Source: Adenanthera pavonina (lineage: Eukaryota > Streptophyta > Magnoliopsida > Fabales > Fabaceae). Taken from it: a DNA stretch of 64,000 nt. The stretch lies in the NCBI GenBank assembly GCA_026686845.1, contig JAIVEN010000012.1:5086501-5150500 (forward strand), read 5' to 3'. The notes beneath the pieces were generated by a model, which had not been told where the DNA came from, made no database searches, and saw nothing but the letters and a program-made list of their open reading frames with translations. Position 1 is the first letter of the stretch. Each line of letters begins with the position of its first letter. Positions 25,348-36,370 of this stretch are shown here, one piece after another. The translations under genes were made by a program, and so were the position numbers.

Positions 25348-26090
25348 CAAAACCACTAAGAAGGTAAGAGGCAAGGAGAAGATTAATGATTATTAGATTA
25401 GTTATTAATATTGCTACTTGTTTTCTTATAATGTTGTATAAAATCATATGTGCCTTTTTAAGGTTATGTTTTGCTACCATCATGTTTCTTTAAGTGTTTT
25501 GTAAGGTAGGGAACTTACTTTGGACAAGTTTGAAGCATGTAATTATGGTAGAAAAATGCTTAAGTAAAGTAATACTACAATATGTCTAGTTTTGAGCACT
25601 GATGGTTCATGTTTATACTGTTTAGTCGATATGTGTTATAAAACATGACTGTCATTTATACTCAGAAACTAGATAAGTAGAGCTTTCTAGAAAGCCATAG
25701 ATCACTTGATTTGGATGCGTGAGCTGAGAGTTGTGATTTTTGAAAATGGGCTAGAAAACTAGGAAAATGGAATTTAACCATTTGAATAGTAAACTTTAGA
25801 TAATAAACTGTATCAACTGATGTGTTCAAATTTGTGTTGCATATTTTTTCCATGTAGAGCACGTTTTCAGCTATTTTTAAGACTAGAATCACATTGATAT
25901 GTTTTTTCTAGAATTAGTTATATTTTTTAAATTTCAGCAAGATAAAATGTATATTAAATGAATAGTAACTTTTGAAAATTTTATTTTTCAGATTTAATCC
26001 TTTTAATGATTTAAGCTTCTAAAATGGCTTATTTAGATATTAAATATGCTATAATGCATGGAAAATAAAATATAGAAGTAAGGTGTTATA

Positions 26091-26819
26091 CTTAGGGTAT
26101 TTATAAGCAAAGTAAATGAATAATGGCCCTTAGAAGTAACTTTGATCCAAGGGCCTTAAAATTATCCTTCATTATTTTATGTTGCATTACCACTTTGCCT
26201 TTAGATATTTTGTACATTGTAAGAGAGGTGGGAAAGGGCATTTTTGTTTATTAATTTTTGGTCACATTATGTGAGGGGAGAGAAATTACTATCTTGCATT
26301 TTTACAAATCTAATTGGGTCTAGTTTATGTACTTTCATCTGGGTTTTCTATTATATCATGCATTCTTTCTATGTATTTTATCTGTGGAACTTACTCTCTT
26401 TTTCTCTTTACTTTTTCATGTGGGGTCTGCTTGTCTTGTTCAGTTTTTACTATTTATCTTATTTGATCAGCATTTACTATTTCTGTGGGATCCACCTTTT
26501 ATTGTACTTGTATTTCTTGCTCTTCAGGCCCACATAACTACTATCCTTTGTACTTTTACCCTACACTAGAGTATTATAATATTATTTTCTCTATTTAGTT
26601 TTTAAAATAATCATTTTACCCTTACCTTTTAGTAAAATGGCTATTTTGCCCTTTTGAGCCCCCACCTTTCTTTTCTTTTTATGCTATTTTAGGTATTTAA
26701 CCTATTTAATTATATCTCCAAGCTTCCCTAAATATCACATATCAATCCAGAATAATTTCACATCATTACATATCATCATCTAGTCATTCAAATGCATACA
26801 AAAATATAGGAATGTTATA
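26091..26819 (-). repeat. R-family copy R0, start part
   Basis: On the plus strand it ends GGAATGTTATA at 26819, the mirror of the R start. It contains a TATA-like box on the minus strand near 26095-26110, and 26560-26680 match the start region of R5 (42400-42520). The other part lies left of R1. Confidence 0.6.
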
Positions 26820-26824
26820 GTACA

Positions 26825-28256
26825 ACTCAAATAATCTCTCAAAGATTGAATGGAATAAATGAAGCTCAGTATAAACTTAACTAGAGAGGTAGGTGAGGGT
26901 TTGAATGCTCAAGAATTATAGAAACAGCACTGTAGCACTTATGATCATTAATTTCATCACCTACCAATCCTAATGAGGTTCTACTTAAAGATTTTTAAGC
27001 TAATCTCGTCATTAAAAACAAATTGTAGTCGTTACTCAAAAGAACTAACAATTTACCAACCACATTAAATGCACTTGTCAGAACTTGAACATTCAAGATA
27101 AATAACTTGAACGTTTAAGCTAGTTGGCTAACATAAGTTTCGAAGGTATAGAGCCTCAATAAATGTTCAAGAGTTTCCTCTTGATCATTTATTATGTTTT
27201 TTCAAGATGGCCAAAAAGAAGTCCAGACACAAAGAACCATCATGATATGCAACTTGAACTTTTAAGGCATCAAAACCCAGAAACTTGAATGTTCAAGAGA
27301 AACATCATGATTGTTCAAGATGTATGAAGAGCAAAACTGATATTCTCAAAACAATACTTGAACGTTTAAGAGAATTAATCTTAAACTATCATCGTATGAA
27401 CAGTGAATGAAAATGGGACTTGTGAACCATGATGAATGTTCAAGTTGAACAACTTGATCATTCAACAGTGCTTCAGAAGAGCCACTCTATTCTGCTTGTC
27501 TCCTTGAACATTTAAGAGGTACAATCTGATCATCCAAGTCTCAACATAGAACTTTCACATATTGTCTAACAAGCTTAAATATGTTTAAGAGAATAAGCAT
27601 AATCATTCAAGCTGTCACCAACAAGAGAGGTCATAAGAAACCCAAAAATTTAGCTCCCATAGCAATAACATATTTTGGTTCGAGCATTTGCTCATGTAAT
27701 CTCACTAAAGAAGGAGCCATTTTCATTTTTGCTATGCCTGCTATTAAAATTAGATCTGCTTGTCTAGGACTAGATCGTGGTACCAGTCTATAACGATCAA
27801 AGTCGAATCATGATCCTATTAAGGAAGCAAATTCAATGAAGCAACAACTGGTACCATAGAGAAGCGGCTATAAATTGGATAGTCTTGACCAATTTGAAAG
27901 ATCATTTAATGTAGTTGAAATAACTGAATTTTTGGTTGTTCGATCAAGTAATGGAAACTTAATGGAATTCACACATTTAAGCTCATTCTCATTAATGTTT
28001 AAGAGTCAAAAAGGTTCAAAATAGTTGAAAAACAAGGACTCTCTTTTGATCGAATTCAGAAAACAAGTTAAGACATGATTTAACAAAATTAGAGCATTAT
28101 ACCCAATCATCTATACAAGAATCCTAAGAGAAAGATAAAAGATCAATACAATATTAAAGCTTGGTTCTCTCTTGGTCAAAATCTTAGCTTACTCCATGAA
28201 GTTTTCTTTCCTTTTCCCTTCTTGTTTTGTGATCATCAAAATATATAAATACTCCA
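26825..28256 (-). repeat. Degenerate copia-type LTR G with a different palindrome set
   Basis: It keeps the LTR landmarks in the same order as A (CCAACCACATTAAATGC near 27057; end near 28256 in CTCCAACA after ATCATCAAAA), so it is an LTR of a related family on the minus strand. In place of ATTCGAAT it repeats TTGAACGTTTAAG-like palindromes (near 27076, 27107, 27288, 27356, 27437 and 27505). The inner part is missing on the left. Confidence 0.62.
27651..27972 (-). pseudogene. ndhK: Nuclear copy of the first part of plastid ndhK
   Basis: Read on the minus strand from about 27972, the translation follows the N-terminal part of NdhK, a subunit of the plastid NDH complex, in one frame: NSIKFPLLDRTTKNSVISTT, then GTSCCFIEFASLIGS, SSPRQADLILIAG, and EPKYVIAMGA at the end. 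Two stops interrupt it: TAG where Trp is expected (before PLLYGTSCC) and TGA where Arg is expected (before FDFDRY). The initiator region reads GTG. LTR G sequence lies on both sides. It is a fragment of transferred plastid DNA, not a working gene; ndhK is recognised from memory of the family. Confidence 0.9.
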
Positions 28257-28390
28257 ACACTTTATCGATCAATACTTGCTAATCTTGATTAAAGTTGTTT
28301 ACTTCAACTTCTCATTCATTCTTAATGGATGATTTAATTGCTTAGTTAATCAATGAACCTAATTCTTTTTTTACTATTAAACTTTTTCTC
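28257..28390. other. Short unassigned stretch between LTR G and R6
   Basis: AT-rich, no frame or motif recognised. Its last five bases TTCTC are the left target duplication of R6. Confidence 0.4.
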
Positions 28391-29305
28391 TGTAACATCC
28401 TAATTTTCAGGATTAGATAAAAATGCAACTATGATGTACCTTGAAAAAATATAAGAAAAGCATGATTGAAAAAGATGTGGTATTAATATGTGGAATGAAT
28501 ACTACAGGTGGTAAAATGGTCATTTAATGCATTGGACCTCAATTGCAATTAATTGAAAATGTTTGATCCTTAAGTGTAATTATCCACAATTTTGGGTCCC
28601 TTCTGGTAATTTCTAGAAATTTTGAAATTTAGCAAAATTTTGTCAAAATGGACCTCATGATATGCTAAAGCCAATGGAATAATGTATTGAGTCCAAAGGG
28701 ATTAATTTGAAAAGAAATAGCTTGCAAAATACAGTGCAATTGTACAAAAAAAAAGACTCAAAAAACACTGTGAGCCCAACAAAAGTAGAAAAGTAAAAAA
28801 GAAAAGTATGTGGGTCCTATATTAATATTGTTTGGGATAAAGTATTAAATTAAATGTAGATCCCAAACTAGTTTATTTTTGAATACTTAAGGAAATAAAT
28901 CGTATTATAAAACACTGTAAAAGTGCCTTTAATTGTCCAGGTAAAAGTAACCAGTACAGAATATATCTGGAGCAAGAAAAATATGTAGTATGAGGGACAC
29001 TTCTTTCCCTCTCAATGGACAAAAATATAAGCACATGATAAAGAGGATTATTTTAATATTTTTGGTAAAAATATCAAGGGACACTTGGAAGAAAAAGATA
29101 CAAGATATAAAGTAAATGATATAAAATTGATCTGAACTTGGGAAGATATCATGTATAAGATAACACTTGCTCTGCTCCCATTGGTCCACTTTTATACATA
29201 TGTTAGAAAGCATTATTTTATTATTTTTGAAGCCTTCTTTTAGAAGTATTCAATATTAGCCATTGGATCAAGTAAAGAGTGAATGATTTGGATCTTTTCT
29301 TGTAT

Positions 29306-29426
29306 TTTATAAATATCCCAACTCCCTCCCCTAAGCCTCCTTATTTTTGGCTACGCTAAGAGGGAAGAAAGAAAGAGAGAAGGAAGAAGAAAGGAAGAGA
29401 ATCTTCAAAGCAAGCTTCAAGTAAGT
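29306..29426 (+). promoter_or_regulatory. TATA-like box, purine leader and GTAAGT of R6
   Basis: TTTATAAATA at 29306-29315 is followed by a purine-rich run (29350-29400) and CAAGTAAGTAAG (29419-29430). The spacing is like R5 (TATAAATA at 42950-42957, purine run 43010-43099). Promoter role inferred. Confidence 0.5.
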
Positions 29427-29523
29427 AAGTTAAGCTTCTTCCACTTATTCTCTTGAATTTGTTTAAGTTAGTAGTTAGTGGAAAGATGAGTTCCTCCTCC
29501 CTCCTTTTCTATGTAATGGTTTC

Positions 29524-31383
29524 TGTTGAATCAAGAGTTTTGATGATTCCAAACTAACATCTAAGAGCTTGGATTGAAGATATCAAAGGAGATCAAAGTG
29601 TTTCAAGTGAAGAATCTCTTAGTAATTGCTGCTAGATCTTCTGTACGATCTTTTGTTATGTTTAAATGAGGGTAAAAGATTTTGATTTTAAGAAAAGATG
29701 TTTTTAAACCTTGTTTTTATGTTAAATCTTGACTTATTTGAAAAATACCCACAAACAGACAAAGTTTGTAAATTTAAACTGAACTGTCATATTGGAAATT
29801 CAAACTTTGCCTTTGGAAATTCGAATTTCGAGCTAAAACTGAATAAGTCTGAAGAGATGTCTCTCTGTCAGATGAATTTTGATTCTCCAAAATTCGAATT
29901 TTCATCCAAGTCTGAAAGAAGCCTTTTAGTGACAGACGAACTTCTCATCTTCAAAATTTGAATTTCAGATAAAATGCAGTTTGAGAAAACCGAAGAAATT
30001 CGTCTGAAATAATGTTGATGTTCATCTAAAATCAAGATGAAATTGAGTTTCAAAAATACTATCTGACAGACGAACTTTGACTTTCCAACATTCGAATTTT
30101 CATATAAGTCTGAAAGAAGCTTCTTTGAAACAGACAAACTTTAACTCTTCAAAATTTGAATTTCAGACAAAACACAACTTATGAAAATGGAAGAAATTTG
30201 TCTGAAACATTGTTAAAGTTCATCTGAGATCAAGAATAATTTAAGTTTCAAAATTTCTCTCTGTCAGACGAACTTCAAACATTAAAATTCGAATTTCAGA
30301 AGCTAAGGTTGTAAGTCTGTTGAAATGAAAAATTGACATACGAATGACAGAGTTTTGTAACTTCGAATGTTGAAGTTAGCCTGAAAAGAGTCACTCTGAC
30401 AGATGAACTTCACTCATTCAAAGTTCAAATTTTGAGGAAAGTGATCTACTGTGCCTCTTTGAACGTTCTACAGACAGACAAATTTTGGGCTTCCAAAATT
30501 CGAATTTCGAAGGCACTGTAGAAAATTGAAAACACTGTTCACACTTAACCGAAAACTTTCTTCTTGAAAATTCGTATGTCACATTGTGAAAATGTTCTGT
30601 AAGTTTCAAAATTCGAATTTCACTTCATGAACAGATGAACTTCGTGCTGTAACATTAGAAGCTTTAACCTTCGGTTCCTTCGAAATTTGTCTGTTGACCA
30701 ACCAAAATTCGAATTTCAGTATGTCAGAAACATTAAATGCGGTTGGTAAATGGATAGTTTTTCAGAGTAACCGTTGGATAACTTCCCCAACGGATAGATT
30801 TAGTCTCTAACAAATAGTTAGGACCAAAAATTTATAAATACAACATCATTTGAAGTTGTGATACACGAATCAAACTTATAAATACCGAATTTTTGCCAAA
30901 TCTTCTTCTCAAAGCTTTTACCCTCTCAACTTCAATATTTGTACTTTAACCTTCATATATACTCTATTCAAGAGAGTTATATCTTTGTAAACAATCTACT
31001 CTTCATCTGGAAGATAGATTTACTTGTGAGGGAAAATCACAAGGGGATTGAGAAGCACATTGTATAAGTGCTTAGAGAGATTGAGAAAGCTCCAAAAACA
31101 AAGCATACTCGTTGTATTGTGGCATTAGCAAGAAGCCTGTTGAATTCTTGATGTATAGTGGAAAAATCTCAAGAGTTGTCTTGGGGACTGGATGTAGGTC
31201 AAGTGGATTGACCGAACCAGGATAAATTACTAAGTCTTCTACTCCCTATCTTTACCTTTTAGCTTGCTCTGTTTTATATGTTGCTTTCATTACACTGTGC
31301 TAACTTCACCCATTTCACTTTGTGCAGAAAAATTTCAATCTTCCTAATTCACCCCTCCTCTTGGGAAGTCAGCCTTGCTAACA
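29524..31383 (+). repeat. 5' LTR of element B
   Basis: 1860 bp from TGTTGAATCAAG to CTTGCTAACA. U3 (about 29750-30720) carries ATTCGAAT palindromes with AGACGAAC/CAGACGAA partners. The AATGCGGTTGG box lies at about 30740, TATA at 30828-30843, and the conserved inner block at about 31147-31230. Frames in both directions inside U3 arise from the repeated motif and are not genes. Confidence 0.96.
30828..30843 (+). promoter_or_regulatory. TATA box of element B 5' LTR
   Basis: ATTTATAAATACAACA, conserved in the 3' LTR as ATCTATAAATAAAACG (about 41172-41187) and in LTRs A, C and D. Transcription is expected to begin near 30865. Confidence 0.7.
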
Positions 31384-31385
31384 AG

Positions 31386-31397
31386 TGGTATCAGAGC
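31386..31397 (+). other. Primer binding site of element B
   Basis: TGGTATCAGAGC, the exact copia-type site for initiator tRNA-Met, 2 bp after the LTR end CTAACA. Confidence 0.95.
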
Positions 31398-31438
31398 CCG
31401 GATTCCCATTCAAAGGATCTCACAGTCCGGGAATTAAG

Positions 31439-32365
31439 ATGGTTGGCTTTGGAGAAAGCATACTTCCTGAAGGGAACAACACTAATAGACCTCCAGGCTT
31501 CAGTGGAGAACATTATAGGTACTGGAAGATGAGGATGCAGATTTACCTCCAATCAATTGATCTTGATATATGGTCAGTCATTGAGAAAGGAGATTTCGTC
31601 CCAATGACTCTAACTGAAGATGGAAGACACAAAGAGAAGCTAGAAGCAGAGTGGAATGAGGAAGACAGAAGGAGAGTCCTGCTAAATTTCAAAGCAAAGC
31701 ATTGTTTAGTCAGTGCCCTAAACCAGGACGAATTCTACAGAGTCTCACAATGCTCCACTGCAAAAGGGATGTGGGACACTCTACAGATTGCACATGAAGG
31801 AACAACTGGGGTTAGGGAAAACAGACTGAACACATGCATTGGAGAGTATGAAAGCTTTAGAATGGCTGAAGGAGAAACTGTAAAGGAGCTCCAAAAGAGA
31901 TTCACTCTCATTGTGAATCAATTGAAGAGCCTGGGAAAGGAATACACTCAGTCTGAAAAAGTAAGAAAGATACTCAGAGCTCTCCCTCTGGAATGGCAGC
32001 CCAAGGTGACAGCAATAGAGGAAGCCAGAGGAGAATCAATGGCTTCTGTCACAGCTCTCTTCGGCAGCCTTGAGGAGTATGAAGGAAAAATCAAAGCTCT
32101 CAAGGAAGCTGGGCTGGACAGAAAGAAGAAAGGCCTTGCCCTCAAAGCTACTGATGAAAAGGAAGAAGAATCTAATGAAGGAGATAAGTTGGATGAAGAA
32201 ACTCTGGCTATGATGGTCAGAAAATTCGGAAGATTCTATAGCAAGAAGAGAAATAAGAGAATCTTCAAGAAGGGAGCAGCTAGAGAGAGCAAGAGAGAGG
32301 CAAAAGAACCTGTGACTTGCTATGAGTGCAAGAAGCAGGGACACATCAAATGGGATTGTCCTTAA
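31439..32365 (+). CDS. gag: Gag of element B (308 residues, intact)
   Basis: Capsid/nucleocapsid protein that would package the element RNA. The start ATG is 41 bp after the PBS, at the same place as in A and E. The N-terminal copia Gag signature lies at about residues 15-45 (PPGFSGEHYRYWKMRMQIYL), helical capsid region about 80-210, Lys/Glu-rich part 225-285, CCHC zinc knuckle CYECKKQGHIKWDC near 294-307. It ends in TAA directly after the knuckle, exactly as the degenerate gag of A would (codon 309). It is the only undamaged full gene in the window. Confidence 0.93.
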   Translation: MVGFGESILPEGNNTNRPPGFSGEHYRYWKMRMQIYLQSIDLDIWSVIEKGDFVPMTLTEDGRHKEKLEAEWNEEDRRRVLLNFKAKHCLVSALNQDEFYRVSQCSTAKGMWDTLQIAHEGTTGVRENRLNTCIGEYESFRMAEGETVKELQKRFTLIVNQLKSLGKEYTQSEKVRKILRALPLEWQPKVTAIEEARGESMASVTALFGSLEEYEGKIKALKEAGLDRKKKGLALKATDEKEEESNEGDKLDEETLAMMVRKFGRFYSKKRNKRIFKKGAARESKREAKEPVTCYECKKQGHIKWDCP

Positions 32366-32492
32366 TTTCTAAAGAAGCAAGAGAAAGAAAAGAAAGCTGC
32401 TGACAAAGGGAAGAAGAAGAAAGCCTACAATCTAGGGAAACAGCTTAGATGAGGAAGAAGAGGATGAGGATGAGATTGCCAACATCTGCCTG
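32366..32492 (+). other. Region between Gag stop and second Gag-like segment, element B
   Basis: It still reads as Lys-rich Gag-like protein (KKQEKEKKAADKGKKKKAY) in the gag frame, then shifts frame near 32430. TAG at 32433-32435 matches the TAG at 8978-8980 of element A, and an acidic stretch follows. Confidence 0.7.
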
Positions 32493-33230
32493 ATGGCACT
32501 TGCTTCTGAAGAAGCCGATCCCTCATGCGGCAGTGATCAGGAAGAAGAGGTATATGAATCTGAACCTTCCCATTCTGAGTTACTTGATGCATTTCATGAG
32601 CTTCATGATGAGTTTATTAAAGTTGCTAAAGAACTAAAATGAGCAAATAGAAAGATTAATAAACTGGAATCTCAAAGCAACATTTCTGAAATTACCTCTC
32701 TACCTACTGCTGAATCTGTTTGCTGTACTTCATGCATTAAACTAAAGCAAACTAATGATTACTTAGTAAAAAGCATGTCTAGGCTCACTAGAGGTAAAGA
32801 TATGTTATTTGCCTTAATGGAGAGTCAAAGGATATCACAAGGAAAAGTTGGTCTTGGCTATGATCCATGTGCTGTCAAGGAAAAGATTAGGAAGAAAAAC
32901 CAGAACGCATACATGAGACATTTTGTGCATGCTGAGAGCAACAGAGAGAAAGATCACATGTCATCTCACATTGAAACATATAATCAACCAAAGCATGCAA
33001 GACAAAAGTATTATCTGCATTGTTTTCTTCCTGCTTCTCAATCTAGCAGTCCCTTCACTACCTGTCATTTCTATAACAAAAATGGACATATTTCTAGTTC
33101 CTGTGCTTTGAAGAAAAATGGACTTAGCAGGAAAGTTGAATGGGTTCCCAAAGTTGCATCTGCATCTAGGGAAAAATCTACTGACCAAAAAGGACCCAAG
33201 CAAATTTGGGTACCTAAAAGAAAAACATAA
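32493..33230 (+). pseudogene. Second Gag-like segment with zinc knuckle, element B
   Basis: From ATG 32493 (MALASEEAD, as in A at 8920) to TAA 33228-33230 after QIWVPKRKT. Acidic head, coiled-coil-like middle, then a knuckle CHFYNKNGHISSSC in which the second Cys is Tyr (A keeps Cys). One stop, TGA 32640-32642, breaks it. The following pol is in the -1 frame. In related plant elements this segment is fused to pol. Confidence 0.82.
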
Positions 33231-33238
33231 ATATTGCT

Positions 33239-36200
33239 TTGCAGGTCTGTCTCAAAGCTAAGAAAAGCAACAAATGGTATATGGACAGTGCCTACTCAAG
33301 TCACATGATTGGTGATAAGGAGAAGTTCATTACCCTTAGAGACAAGAAAGGAGGAAAGGTGACCTTTGGAGGTGATCAATACGACAAAGTTATTGGTATT
33401 GGCTTTGTGGGCAAAAATCCAGAAACATCCATTGAAGAGGTGTTGTTTGTAATTGGCCTCAACAACAATTTGCTGAGCGTGAGTCAGACCTGTGACAGAG
33501 GAAACTGGGTGCTGTTTGACTCAAAGTTTTGCCTGGTCATCAGAAAAAGTGATCACAAAGTAATCCTCAAAGCTCAAAGGGATGGTAACTGTTATACTAT
33601 TGATCTTGATGAACTTCCTCCCTTGGATTCTGTATGTTTAATTAGTCAGGATAATGATAGTTGGTTATGGCATAGGAGATTAGCTCATGTTAACATGAAT
33701 CAATTGTCTAAACTGGTTAAAAATGAGCTAGTAACTGGCCTGCCAAAAATATCTTTTGAAAAGGACAAAGAATGTGATGCATGCATAAGAGGGAAACAAA
33801 CTAAATCATCTTTTAAATCTAAAAATGTAGTTACCATAACTAGACCACTTGAATTGCTGTATATGGACTTAATTGGACCATCTAGGGTGAAAAGTCTTGG
33901 TGGTAACCTGTATGTGCTTGTAATTGTAGATGACTATTCTAGATTCACTTGGACATTATTTCTTTCCTCTAAAAGTGATACCTTTGATGCATTTGTAACC
34001 TTAGCTAAGAAAGTACAAAATGAGAAAGGTATTTCTATTGTGTCAATCAAGTCAGATCATGGAGGAGAGTTTGAAAATGCATACTTCCTGGAGTACTGCA
34101 ATGAGCATGGGATTGACCACAACTTCTCAGCTCCAAGGACCCCTCAACAGAATGGGATAGTAGAAAGGAAGAACAGAACTATTGGAGAGATGGCCAGAGC
34201 TATGCTGAATGAGAAGGAACTCTCTCAAGTGTTTTGGGCTGATGCAGTGAATACAGCAAGCTACATCATAAATAGAGCCTACATCAGACCAATCCTTGGG
34301 AAGACTCCATACGAGCTATACAAGGGAAGAAAGCCAAATATGTCCTATCTCCATGTATTCGGATGCAAATGCTTCATCCACAACAATGGGAAAGAAAGTC
34401 TGGGTAAGTTTGATGCCAAATCCGATGAAGGTATATTTCTGGGCTATTCAAGTAGGAGTAAGGCATATAGAGTATATAATAAAAGATCAAATGTGGTAGA
34501 AGAATCTGTGCATGTGGTTTTCATTGAAAATGAAACTGTCTAAGAACATGTTACCAATGAGGATGATCTTGCTTTCAATTTTGAAAAACTGGGCATTCCT
34601 GATAAAAGCAAAATTGAACCTCCAAAGATATCTGAATCTGTTAACATAGAGGAAGATATCCAGGAGAAAAAGTTTGATAAAGAAATTAATGAAGAAACAT
34701 CTCAAGAACTCCCTAGAGCTTGGAGATATCAAAGGAATCATCCTGTTGATCAAGTAATAGGGAATGTTCAAGAGAGAGTCAAAACCAGAAAACAGTTAAG
34801 GGATCAAATGCTCAACTGCGCTTTCATTTCTCAAATTGAACCCAAATGTGCTGAAGAAGCCTTAACTAATGAATACTGGATTTTAGCTATGCAAGATGAA
34901 CTAAATCAGTTTGAAAGAAGTCAAGTTTGGGATTTAGTGCCTAGGCCCAAAAATCATCCTGTCATTGGTATCAAATGGGTTTTCAGAAATAAACTTGATG
35001 AATCTGGAACAATAATCAGAAATAAAGCTAGATTGGTTGCTAAAGGGTATAATCAAGAAGAAGGTATTGATTTTGAAGAAACCTTTACACCAGTAGCTAG
35101 ATTAGAAGCTATAAGAATACTGCTAGCATATGCATGCATGAAAAATATTTTACTGTATCAAATGGATGTAAAGAGTACCTTTCTAAATGGATATATCATG
35201 GAAGAAGTTTATGTAGATCAACCTCCTGGTTTTGAGGATTCTACAAAACCAAACCATGTTTATAAACTAAAGAAAACTCTTTATGGTCTAAAACAAGCCC
35301 CTAGAGCATGGTACGAGAGACATAGCAATTTTCTAATAAAAAAGGGGTTCAATAGAGGCAAAGTTGACACAACTCTATTCACTAAGAAAGAAAATAAAGA
35401 TTTACTAATTGTTCAAATCTATGTTGATGATATTATTTTCGGTGCTACTAATGAAGCTCTTTGCAAGAAATTCTCTGAGTTAATGCAGGGAGAATTCGAG
35501 ATGTCCATGATGGGTGAACTCAACTTCTTCCTTGGACTGCAAATCAGACAGTTTGATGATGGTATCTTTCTCAGTCAATCCAAGTATCTAAAAGAGCTGC
35601 TAAAGAAGTTTGGAATGGAATATGCCAAGCCAATGGGAACACCAATGACTACTGCAACCAAACTGGACATGGATGAGAACGGGAAGATGTTTGATATTAC
35701 TCAATACAGAAGAATGATTGGATCCCTGCTGTACTTGACTACCAGCAGACCTGACATTATGTTCAGTGTCTGTATGTGTGCCAGGTTCCAATCATGTCCC
35801 AAAGAAACCTATGCAACAGCTGTAAAAAGAATATTCAGATATCTTATTGGAACATCACAGATGGGTTTTTGGTATCCAAAAGGCAATGAAGAAGATCTCA
35901 AAGGATACACGGATGCTGATTTTGTAGGATCCAAAACTAACAGAAAAAGCACAAGTGGAACTTGTCAGTTTCTTGGAGGATCCTTGGTTTCATGGTTCAG
36001 CAAAAAGCAAAACAGTGTGGCCTTATCCACTGCAGAAGCTGAGTATGTTGCAGCTGGAAGCTGTTGTGCCCAAGTCATCTGGATGAAGCAGCAGCTTGAA
36101 GATCTTAAGGTTAAAATGAAAGAGATACCAATTATGTGTGACAACTAAAGTGCCATAAATATCACCAAAAATCTTGTCATGCACTCAAGGACGAAACATA

Positions 36201-36370
36201 TTGAAGTTAGGCACCACTTCATAAAGGATCACATTCTGAAAGGAGAAGTCAGATTGGAGTACATCCCAATAGAGGATCAAGTTGCTGATATACTCACAAA
36301 GCCTCTATCAGAAGACAAGCATTGCAAAATTAGAAGAGAATTGGGTATGGTAAATCCCAGTGAACTGTAA
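33239..36370 (+). pseudogene. pol: pol of element B: protease, integrase, RT, RNase H (two stops)
   Basis: One frame of 1043 codons interrupted by TAA 34541-34543 (between integrase and RT) and TAA 36146-36148 (inside RNase H, where A has CDNQSAINI). There is no ATG at its start; the frame opens at the LQVCLKAKKSN region. Protease: D-S-A-Y-S-S-H-M, Gly of the usual D-S-G replaced by Ala. Pre-integrase HHCC intact (WHRRLAH, CDACIRGK). Integrase D-D-E all present: YMDLIGPS, KSDHGGEFEN, NGIVERKNRT. RT: QMDVKSTFLNG, YGLKQAPRAW, active site IYVDDIIFG. RNase H: YTDADFVGS, STAEAEYVAA, and after the stop HSRTKHIEVRHHFI. Domains thus look functional apart from the two stops and the protease change. 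Confidence 0.94.

Larger units (their letters stand above)
18898..26090 (+). repeat. R-family copy R1 (interrupted by R2)
   Basis: Starts TGTAACATTCC at 18898 and ends GGTGTTATA at 26090, a slightly changed TG...CA pair. The flanks are CTTAC (18893-18897) and CTTAG (26091-26095), a 4/5 match. Purine-rich leader 19670-19770, then GTAAGTG at 19774. Interrupted at 20605/25348 by R2. Net length about 2.4 kb. No coding capacity. Confidence 0.72.

Noticed and set aside
27581..27793. A plus-strand frame of 70 codons across the ndhK fragment
   Set aside because: It is the antisense shadow of the plastid fragment, which reads correctly on the minus strand.
29698..30609. Frames in both directions in the LTR U3 of B, repeated in the 3' LTR and similar in A and D
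   Set aside because: They come from the repeated ATTCGAAT/TTCGTCTG motifs, which avoid stops by chance; they are not kept between families.
33196..33244. A 35-base intron between the second Gag-like segment and pol
   Set aside because: It would restore the frame in both copies but is far shorter than known plant introns; kept only as a note under the frame-offset finding.
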